Below, piece after piece: positions 23,648 through 29,310 of a stretch of 29,310 nucleotides of DNA. Source of the DNA: JAZKFT01 sp963845495. Its GTDB lineage: Bacteria > Bacteroidota > Bacteroidia > Chitinophagales > Chitinophagaceae. The DNA lies in contig CAWJTH010000144.1 of the NCBI GenBank assembly GCA_963845495.1, positions 1-29,310 on the forward strand. The letters run 5' to 3'. A program made the translations under genes and the position numbers. Positions within the stretch are counted from its first letter, which is position 1; each line of letters opens with the position of its first letter. Below the pieces are notes generated by a model. That model did no database searches, had not been told where the DNA came from, and was given only the letters and a program-made list of their open reading frames with translations.

Positions 23648-24532
23648 ATGCAATTAAAGTACAAGGCGGACATTAAAACGCTTGCGTACCTGGTTATTAC
23701 AACCGGGATTTTCTTTTTTCAATGGAACACCCCGTTTCATTGGATTGTTTATACCTTATCATTGTATTTTGCTATTACCATTGCGGTAATTGCACACAAC
23801 CACAACCATGTGCCTATGTGGAAATCATCACTTGCCAACCATATTACCGATTATTGGATCACATTATTTTACGGTTTCCCCGCCTTTGGCTGGACACCAA
23901 CGCACAATAAAAACCATCATAAATTCAACAATAAAACTGGCGATTATACCATTACTTATCGCTACAGCGAAAGGAATAATATTTTCACCTTGTTAAGTTA
24001 TCCTTCCATCAGCAGTTATTTTCAACAAAGTCCTATTAAATTGCACTTGAAAAACCTTTGGGCCAACAACCGCAACAAATTCTACATCGCAATAGGCCAA
24101 TACGTTGCATTGGTTTTGTTTGTTGGTATTGCTTTGGTGGTTAATTGGAAAAAAGCGTTGTTGTTTATTGTAGTGCCACATCAGGTTGCGCTTTTTACAG
24201 TGCTAATTTTCAATTATATTCAGCATGTGCATGCCGATGAGGAATCAAAATATAATCATAGCCGCAACTTTGTAAGCAAGTTCACCAATTTTATGATGTT
24301 TAACAATGGTTTGCACACGGTGCATCACAACAAAGCTAGTATGCATTGGAGTTTGTTGCCGGAAGCGCATGAAAAAGTAAAGCATTTAATTGATCCTAAA
24401 TTGAACCAATCGGTTATTATATTTTATCTTTTCAGAACTTATTTAATAGCGCCATTTGTAAAACCTTTTCAAATGAAATCGATGCGTTTGGAAAGAAGAA
24501 AGGCTGAAATAGAAATTCCGGTTAGCTCTTAG
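23648..24532 (+). CDS. Membrane fatty acid desaturase family protein
   Basis: A 294-residue integral membrane di-iron enzyme, probably introducing a double bond (or hydroxyl) into a lipid acyl chain or a related lipid. Histidine boxes in order: HNHNH (50-54), HNKNHH (86-91), an extra QHVH (192-195), and HTVHH (223-227). Hydrophobic helices lie at about 12-48, 70-82, 148-166 and 170-191. The C-terminus is basic (RLERRKAEIE). The electron donor is not encoded nearby. The upstream spacer from LOG (23529-23647) is A/T-rich and contains a short palindrome-free tract and no gene. The di-iron box pattern makes the superfamily certain; regiospecificity is unknown. Confidence 0.85.
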   Translation: MQLKYKADIKTLAYLVITTGIFFFQWNTPFHWIVYTLSLYFAITIAVIAHNHNHVPMWKSSLANHITDYWITLFYGFPAFGWTPTHNKNHHKFNNKTGDYTITYRYSERNNIFTLLSYPSISSYFQQSPIKLHLKNLWANNRNKFYIAIGQYVALVLFVGIALVVNWKKALLFIVVPHQVALFTVLIFNYIQHVHADEESKYNHSRNFVSKFTNFMMFNNGLHTVHHNKASMHWSLLPEAHEKVKHLIDPKLNQSVIIFYLFRTYLIAPFVKPFQMKSMRLERRKAEIEIPVSS

Positions 24533-24536
24533 TGCA

Positions 24537-24620
24537 AAAAGGCAAGGTTCAAGAAAACAGGTTACAAGAAAACAAGAAGGCAAGGTTCAAGGAAACAAGG
24601 TTACAAGGAAACAGGTTCAA
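24537..24620. repeat. Degenerate A-rich repeat, second locus
   Basis: Four or five imperfect units of GGTTCAAGAAAACARG / AAGGCAAGGTTCAAGGAAACAAG, the same family as at 9437-9597, placed directly after the desaturase stop codon. Confidence 0.7.
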
Positions 24621-24633
24621 GAAAATATACTTT

Positions 24634-24641
24634 TAGTTTTG
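24634..24641 (+). promoter_or_regulatory. -7-like element in front of the 31-bp palindrome
   Basis: TAGTTTTG, an exact TAnnTTTG match 8 nt before the palindrome at 24650. It is not followed by a gene on the plus strand: transcription from it would give a hairpin RNA running antisense into the symporter gene. A chance match in A/T-rich DNA is the simplest alternative. Confidence 0.25.
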
Positions 24642-24649
24642 TACAGATT

Positions 24650-24718
24650 TTTCCCGCAGATTCCGGAGATTATCGCAGATTTATTTTATCTGCGATAATC
24701 TCCGGAATCTGCGGGAAA
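24650..24718. repeat. 31-bp perfect palindrome between convergent genes
   Basis: Arms 24650-24680 and 24688-24718 are perfect reverse complements over 31 nt, 7-nt loop (TTATTTT). Each arm is internally periodic, with three copies of a CGSAGATT-like octamer (CGCAGATT, CGGAGATT, CGCAGATT). A T-run follows. It sits between the desaturase and symporter stop codons, and could terminate both. Confidence 0.92.
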
Positions 24719-24726
24719 TTTTTCGT

Positions 24727-26283
24727 CTAATCCAAAATCATATTATTATTGTCAGAGTTTTTCGAAATGGCCAACAATCCCAAAAAAGTAATTAATCCAT
24801 TCAATATCAACAGTTCGATACCTATTTGAAAGCCGTTGAACCACTTAGCCGAATTGATACTGATAATGTAGCAAATAATAGGTGATGCAAAGGCAATAGC
24901 TGTAATGGCATAACTATTTGCTATCTTTCTTTTGGTTAAGATACCGAATGAAAATAGACCCAACAACGGGCCATAAGTGTATCCAGCAAGATCTAAAATA
25001 GTGTCGATAACGCTTTTATCGTTTAATATTTTAAACACGATAACACAAAGAAAAAAAGTAACAGCCATCGAAATATGCACAGTTAATCGGATACGGGTTT
25101 TCTTTTTTTCGTCCCAACTGTCAACTGTTTCACCAAAAACTTCTGTTTTACCTTTTTTTTGATTGATGCCCAAAATATCGATACAAAAAGAAGAAGTTAA
25201 AGCCGTTAAAGCACCATCCGCACTTGGAAAAAGCGCCGAAATAAGTGCAATGATGAAAATAATGCCGATGGCCGGTGGCAGCATTCCCAACGCAACAGTA
25301 GGAAATAATTTATCGCCGATTACATTTCCACCATTTAACAATAATTGTTTTCCATTATAAACCGCACCTTGCGAAGTGGCAAAAAAGTACAGCAAACCGC
25401 CCAAAATCAAAAACAAAAATAATACGATGGTCAACACAATACTCATTACAATCATGTTTTTTTGAGAATCGCCCAATCGTTTTACGCTAATGTTTTTTTG
25501 CATCATTTCTTGGTCTAAACCAGTCATAGCAATAGTAATGAAAGCCCCGCCCAGTATTTGTTTCAAGAAATATCCCTTACTGTTCACATCAAAATTGAAT
25601 ACATTAAAATATCCACGGTCTTTTATTTGGGATAACGCTTGCCCAAACGACAAATTAAAATGATGCAATATATATACCACGCACACAATCAATCCCGAAA
25701 TCATTAATGTAGTCTGCAAAGTGTCGGTATAAACAATTGTTTTTACGCCACCTTCAAACGTATATAACAAAATCATCAATAATATAACAGCGGCAGTTAC
25801 CATAAACGGCACCCCCATTTTATCCAAAATAAAATATTGTAAGATGTTGATTACCAGATAAAGCCTAGCAGTTGCGCCAACCGTTCTGCTTAAAATAAAA
25901 AACATGGCACCTGTTTTATAAGCAATTGTGCCAAAGCGCTGTAACAAATAATTATAAATAGAAGTAAGGTTGAGGCGATAATACAAAGGCAGCAACACGA
26001 AAGCAATAATGGCATATCCTATTAAATAACCGATAGACACCTGCATGTAAGCAAAGCCCTTAAAACCGCCTGCACCAAAATCGCCTACGCCACCGGGCAC
26101 GCTTACAAACGTAACACCACTAAGGCTTGTACCAATCATACCGAAGGCCACCAACAACCAATTACTATTTTTATTGCCAATAAAAAACGTATCGTTGTTG
26201 CTGTTTCTACTGGTGTACCAAGCCATGCCGAGCAAAATGGCAAAATAACCTGCAACAAACAAAAGCAAAGTCCAAGGGTTCAT
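24727..26283 (-). CDS. Sodium:solute symporter family protein (SSS)
   Basis: A 518-residue inner-membrane transporter of the SSS family with about 13 hydrophobic helices; it would couple uptake of an unidentified solute to a Na+ gradient. Recognisable points are GMAWYTSRNSNNDTFFIGNKNSNWLLVAFGMIGTSLSGVTF split over the first two helices (Na+-site Ser/Thr in TSLSGVTF) and YTFEGGVKTIVYTDTLQT, the family signature after helix 5. GLDQEMMQKN and LFPSADGALTALTSSF (with the Na+-coordinating Ser/Thr of helix 8) follow. A Lys-rich cytosolic loop (KKGKTEVFGETVDSWDEKKKT) precedes the last helices. No neighbouring catabolic genes hint at the substrate. Members of the same shape include sialic acid, proline and sugar transporters. 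Confidence 0.9.
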   Translation of the reverse strand: MNPWTLLLFVAGYFAILLGMAWYTSRNSNNDTFFIGNKNSNWLLVAFGMIGTSLSGVTFVSVPGGVGDFGAGGFKGFAYMQVSIGYLIGYAIIAFVLLPLYYRLNLTSIYNYLLQRFGTIAYKTGAMFFILSRTVGATARLYLVINILQYFILDKMGVPFMVTAAVILLMILLYTFEGGVKTIVYTDTLQTTLMISGLIVCVVYILHHFNLSFGQALSQIKDRGYFNVFNFDVNSKGYFLKQILGGAFITIAMTGLDQEMMQKNISVKRLGDSQKNMIVMSIVLTIVLFLFLILGGLLYFFATSQGAVYNGKQLLLNGGNVIGDKLFPTVALGMLPPAIGIIFIIALISALFPSADGALTALTSSFCIDILGINQKKGKTEVFGETVDSWDEKKKTRIRLTVHISMAVTFFLCVIVFKILNDKSVIDTILDLAGYTYGPLLGLFSFGILTKRKIANSYAITAIAFASPIICYIISINSAKWFNGFQIGIELLILNGLITFLGLLAISKNSDNNNMILD

Positions 26284-26292
26284 TTATTAAAT

Positions 26293-26429
26293 TAAAAAGT
26301 AAAAAATCAAAAGTAAAAATGAATGCTTCAATTAATCTTACGAATGTCTTGAATTGTTGTCGAATGTTGTTGTTCTTTTTTGTAAGCATTTATTTCTGTC
26401 CATTTTTACTTTTGCTTTTTTACTTTTTA
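26293..26429. repeat. 29-nt inverted repeat flanking a divergent promoter region
   Basis: 26293-26321 and 26401-26429 are reverse complements with one mismatch; composition is TAAAAAGTAAAAAA. They enclose 79 nt between the divergent symporter and peroxiredoxin genes. The A/T composition means the cruciform would be weak. The spacer 26284-26492 has no gene. Confidence 0.8.
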
Positions 26430-26446
26430 CTTCTATTTAAACAGTA

Positions 26447-26454
26447 GATATTTG
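26447..26454 (+). promoter_or_regulatory. Near-consensus -7 element upstream of the peroxiredoxin gene
   Basis: GATATTTG, one mismatch from TAnnTTTG, 38 nt before the ATG at 26493. No convincing -33. Confidence 0.35.
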
Positions 26455-26492
26455 CAGACATCTTTTTCATAAATAAAAAAACAATCTTTGTT

Positions 26493-26966
26493 ATGTCAGT
26501 AACCGTTGGCCAAAAAGCACCCGATTTTACCCTTTTCGACACTGAAAAGCAACCGCAAACGCTATCAAGTTTTGAAGGTAAAAACGTGTTGCTTTTGTTT
26601 TTTCCACTGGCTTTTACCAGTGTTTGCACAACCGAGCTTTGCAACATCCGCGACAATATTGCTACTTACAGCAACGTAAATGCTGAAGTTTTCGGCATTT
26701 CGGTGGATTCGGTGTTTACTTTAGCTAAATTTAAGGAAGAGCAACACCTTAATTTTTCTTTACTCAGCGATTTTAATAAGGAAGCGTCAACCGCTTACGA
26801 TGTGATTTATGACACGTTCCCATCTTTGGGCATGAAGGGCGTTTCAAAACGTGCCGCTTTTATAGTTGATAAATCTGGCGATATTGCTTATGCCGAAGTT
26901 TGTGCAACACCCCGCGATTTACCAAACTTTACCGCCATCAACGAAACTTTGGCAAAACTGGGGTAA
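26493..26966 (+). CDS. Peroxiredoxin, Bcp/AhpE-like
   Basis: A 157-residue cytosolic thiol peroxidase that reduces hydrogen peroxide and organic peroxides. The peroxidatic Cys45 lies in FFPLAFTSVCTTELC (36-50), with the conserved Pro38 and Thr42. Cys50 is at the +5 position, which in Bcp enzymes resolves Cys45 as an intramolecular disulfide; a further Cys137 is in the last strand. KRAAFIVDKSGDIAYAEV contains the conserved Arg120 near the active site. The reductant (thioredoxin or other) is not encoded nearby. Start ATG at 26493. A terminator follows the gene. Confidence 0.9.
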   Translation: MSVTVGQKAPDFTLFDTEKQPQTLSSFEGKNVLLLFFPLAFTSVCTTELCNIRDNIATYSNVNAEVFGISVDSVFTLAKFKEEQHLNFSLLSDFNKEASTAYDVIYDTFPSLGMKGVSKRAAFIVDKSGDIAYAEVCATPRDLPNFTAINETLAKLG

Positions 26967-26986
26967 TTACTTTTGAAATAAGTGTG

Positions 26987-27023
26987 AAAGGTCAAACTTG
27001 AAAAAACTCAATGTTTGACCTTT
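26987..27023 (+). terminator. Rho-independent terminator of the peroxiredoxin gene
   Basis: Eleven-bp stem AAAGGTCAAAC/GTTTGACCTTT (26987-26997, 27013-27023), extendable through TTGA/TCAA at the loop with a one-base bulge, followed by T residues. Confidence 0.75.
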
Positions 27024-27125
27024 TTGCACGTTAATGGCTTCACAATTTTAAGATGGATGATAACGGTTGTCAATGCTTTGCGTCTTATTTGTCATAATGG
27101 TCTATTTTTATGCCATTATTTATTT

Positions 27126-27767
27126 ATGAAAAAAACTTTTATTCTACTATTTACAATTTTGTTGGCTACCTTTTCCATAGCGCAACAACGCACTATGTCG
27201 GAAGGGCAAATTACTTATAACCTTTCTGTGGTTACCAATAATAAAGAACCTGAAATAGCCGATATTTTTGATGGCGCTGTATTAAATGTTTATGTGAAAG
27301 GCAATACCGTAATGAGCGAAATGAAAAGTGTGCTTCGCAACCAAAGCATTATTTACGACGGAAAAGCAGACACCGCTGTGATTCTACGCGAATCTGGCGA
27401 TCAAAAATTTATTATCAATTTAAATTCTGCCGACTGGCAACATTACAACCGGAAATATGACGGCGTTACTTATTTATTTACTGAGGAGACCAAAACAATC
27501 GCCGGCTTTAATTGTAAAAAAGCCACCGGAAAATTAAAAGATGGTACAACTTTTACCGTTTTTTATACGCCAAACGTTGTGGTTTCAGTAAAAAACTATG
27601 ATTACCAATTTAAAGATTTACCCGGCTTAGCACTTGAATACGAAGTACAAAACGGTAATTTGAAGGTGAAATACAGCGCTTCGAAAGTTTCATTTATGCC
27701 AGTTCCGCAGTTTAAGTTTGATATTCCCAAATCGGGCTATCGGATTTTGGATTATCAAAAGAATTAG
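27126..27767 (+). CDS. GLPGLI family secreted protein
   Basis: A 213-residue protein from the ATG at 27126. The signal peptide is MKKTFILLFTILLATFSIAQ, cut before QRTMSEGQITYN. The mature domain is beta-rich and contains the name-giving motif, here in the form KDLPGLALEYEV (about residues 162-173), preceded by GFNCKKATGKLKDGT, the usual cysteine strand of the family. Function of GLPGLI proteins is unknown; they are found in Bacteroidota and are exported. The open frame reaches 27015, but those 37 codons start inside the peroxiredoxin terminator and precede the signal peptide. It is convergent with the next gene. Confidence 0.85.
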   Translation: MKKTFILLFTILLATFSIAQQRTMSEGQITYNLSVVTNNKEPEIADIFDGAVLNVYVKGNTVMSEMKSVLRNQSIIYDGKADTAVILRESGDQKFIINLNSADWQHYNRKYDGVTYLFTEETKTIAGFNCKKATGKLKDGTTFTVFYTPNVVVSVKNYDYQFKDLPGLALEYEVQNGNLKVKYSASKVSFMPVPQFKFDIPKSGYRILDYQKN

Positions 27768-27824
27768 AGGTTTGCAGAAAAGAAGTGTGGAAAAGACGAC
27801 CTAATTAAAAATATTCTACCAACA

Positions 27825-27854
27825 AAAAAGCCAAGTCCTAAAACTTGGCTTTTT
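27825..27854. terminator. Bidirectional terminator hairpin
   Basis: Perfect 11-bp stem AAAAAGCCAAG/CTTGGCTTTTT (27825-27835, 27844-27854) with an 8-nt loop; A and T runs on the two sides serve both the GLPGLI gene and the convergent 27875-28228 gene. Confidence 0.85.
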
Positions 27855-27874
27855 AAATATTTTAAAGTAAAAAA

Positions 27875-28228
27875 TTAATGCTGAACAGGAGCCGGTGTTT
27901 TAAAGAAAGGCACCGAGGTTTTTATCTTGTAAGGATAAATAAAAGTAGTATTTCCTCTTTGTATGGTAATTACCGAGTTTACATAGGCATTTTGAGGAGC
28001 CTTATCTGTGCTTAAAAAATTGCCGTTGTATAAAAAACCCGGTTTTGAAAGCAGTAAGTAGTTATTATTTGCCCTTAAATCAAAACCTGAAAATTTAAGT
28101 ACAACGCCTTTCTTCGCTTTTGTATCTCCTTTAGCTGCGTAAACAGTAATAGAAGCAAACAAAACACTTGCAATTGCTGTTATTTTTAACAGTTTCAAAA
28201 CCTTTATATGTGTATGTGCCTTTTTCAC
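27875..28228 (-). CDS. Small secreted protein, uncharacterised
   Basis: A 117-residue protein with an N-terminal basic region and a hydrophobic stretch (about 10-32, KLLKITAIASVLFASITVYAAK) that fits a signal peptide cut after VYA. The mature ~85 residues start with a Lys/Gly-rich segment (KGDTKAKKGVVLKFSG) and then a predicted strand-rich part (NYLLLSKPGFLYNG, TTFIYPYKIKT). No Cys, no catalytic motif, no family recognised. Predicted location: periplasm or outside. The spacer upstream (28229-28453) is A/T-rich with no gene. Confidence 0.7.
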   Translation of the reverse strand: MKKAHTHIKVLKLLKITAIASVLFASITVYAAKGDTKAKKGVVLKFSGFDLRANNNYLLLSKPGFLYNGNFLSTDKAPQNAYVNSVITIQRGNTTFIYPYKIKTSVPFFKTPAPVQH

Positions 28229-28453
28229 GATGTAAAATTAAGGATTATTTTAGAATTCAAACGAAATATTTATACATTAATTAACGGATAAGCCCTTAAA
28301 ATGTTATTACAATCAAAAAAAATGTGCCAATAAAATTTAAGATATCATTTTGTGAATAAATGCTGCCTACAATTCAGTATTTTAAAAAAATTATTACTTC
28401 ACCACACTTATCAAAGAATTCCCTTACTTTTAATAAACGTATAAACATAGCTT

Positions 28454-29310
28454 ATGGCAAATCATTCTAGTAGGCAGGACAAGGAGGATATGCAAGAATT
28501 GCTACACGCATATCACAATTTAAAAATGGGAAGGAACCATGCTTTTATGGAAGAGGAAGATTTTGAACGGATTATTGACTACTTTGATGAGAAAGATGAC
28601 CTACCCGCAGCACAAGAAGCCGCAGAAAACGGAATTGCACAGTTTCCATATTCATCAATGCTATTGATTAAAAAAGCCGACCTTCAAATAGCTGCAAGGC
28701 AATACGCCGAATCGCTCGAAACACTTGAAAAAGCACAATTATTCGATGCAACAGACATCAATTTATTTATTTTAAAAACAGATGCATTATTGGCGCTTGA
28801 TCGCCAACCTGAAGCGGCCGAAATTTTAGAAACAGCACTTAACTTATTTGAGGGCGAAGAACGCATCGAATTATTGTTTGAACTGGCGGATGTATATGAT
28901 GATTACGAAGAGTTTGAAAAAGTCTTCGACTGTTTCAAAATGGTTTTGGAAGAAGATGGCAATAATGAAGAAGCATTATTAAAAATTTGTTTTTGGGCTG
29001 ATTTTACCGGCCGTAGCGAAGAAAGCATCAAACTCCATCAAAAAATTATTGACGATTACCCTTTCAACGAACTGGCTTGGTTTAATTTGGGAACCGCTTT
29101 TCAAGGCTTGAAATTGTATGAAAAATCAATTGATGCCTATTTATATGCATTGGCAATTGATGAGAAATTTGATATCGCCTATCGGAATATGGGCGATGCC
29201 TACATCCGCATCAGAAAATATAAGGAAGCGATTGAAGCACTAGAAAAGGTGCTGGAACTAAGCCGCCCGGAAGATGTGATACACGAAGCTATCGGACATT
29301 GTTTCCACAA
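28454..29310 (+). CDS. TPR-repeat protein, 5' part
   Basis: An open frame from the ATG at 28454 runs 285 full codons to the window edge without a stop. The start reads MANHSSRQDKEDMQELLHAY. Helical repeats of 34-residue type follow, e.g. SYSMLLIKKADLQIAARQYAESLETLEKAQLFDA in approximate form (read with A/G/Y and small residues at TPR positions), and later LAWFNLGTAFQGLKLYEKSIDAYLYALAIDEKFDIAYRNMGDAYIR split over two repeats. It is acidic, has no signal peptide and should act as a cytosolic protein-binding scaffold; partners are unknown. A near -7 element TACTTTTA lies at 28425-28432. The 3' end is missing, so length and any further domain cannot be told. Confidence 0.88.
   Translation, partial: MANHSSRQDKEDMQELLHAYHNLKMGRNHAFMEEEDFERIIDYFDEKDDLPAAQEAAENGIAQFPYSSMLLIKKADLQIAARQYAESLETLEKAQLFDATDINLFILKTDALLALDRQPEAAEILETALNLFEGEERIELLFELADVYDDYEEFEKVFDCFKMVLEEDGNNEEALLKICFWADFTGRSEESIKLHQKIIDDYPFNELAWFNLGTAFQGLKLYEKSIDAYLYALAIDEKFDIAYRNMGDAYIRIRKYKEAIEALEKVLELSRPEDVIHEAIGHCFH

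Noticed and set aside
27015..27125. N-terminal extension of the GLPGLI gene
   Set aside because: Begins inside the peroxiredoxin terminator and precedes a good signal peptide at 27126.

Overview
The window is a chromosomal segment of a Bacteroidota bacterium, most likely Chitinophagaceae or a close relative. The signs are a low-GC, A/T-rich sequence, near-consensus TAnnTTTG -7 promoter elements just upstream of several starts, a GLPGLI-type secreted protein, a DUF4293 membrane protein, and many short palindromic or A-rich repeats between genes. Assignment to the phylum is firm; assignment to the family is inference. I saw no tRNA, rRNA, CRISPR array, phage genes or transposase.

Layout. 1-3.5 kb: the 3' end of biotin carboxylase (accC), a Uma2-type endonuclease-like protein and glycogen branching enzyme (glgB). 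3.8-7.5 kb: mnmA and an ABC-F protein (Uup type) converge on a repeat island. The island holds a frameshifted GxxExxY-family gene bracketed by two palindromic elements with 41-nt arms, and both neighbouring genes end inside the outermost arms. 7.6-9.4 kb: hot-dog thioesterase, a YcxB-like membrane protein and a GNAT acetyltransferase.

9.6-13.8 kb is the most unusual part. It is a same-strand cluster of a membrane-anchored Hanks-type kinase homologue whose catalytic HRD motif reads HGC (a predicted pseudokinase), a secreted TPR protein fused to a Ppx/GppA-like ASKHA domain, and a second secreted Ppx/GppA-like protein without TPRs. I propose that these form a cell-envelope sensing or signalling unit. 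No function is established.

14.2-20.7 kb: a small membrane protein, glyA, a 68-nt tandem repeat, a DUF4293 protein, a lipoprotein, a solute-binding-like protein, guaA and an O-methyltransferase. 20.7-24.5 kb: a small tail-anchored coiled-coil protein, an uncharacterised protein with kinase-fold-like motifs, a RelE/HigB-type toxin-antitoxin pair, a LOG-family protein and a fatty acid desaturase. 24.6-29.3 kb: a 31-bp perfect palindrome, a sodium:solute symporter, a Bcp-type peroxiredoxin, a GLPGLI protein, a small secreted protein and the 5' part of a TPR protein that runs off the window.

Most genes are unrelated housekeeping functions in short units. Functional coupling is evident only for the toxin-antitoxin pair (overlapping genes) and is likely for the pseudokinase/ASKHA cluster.
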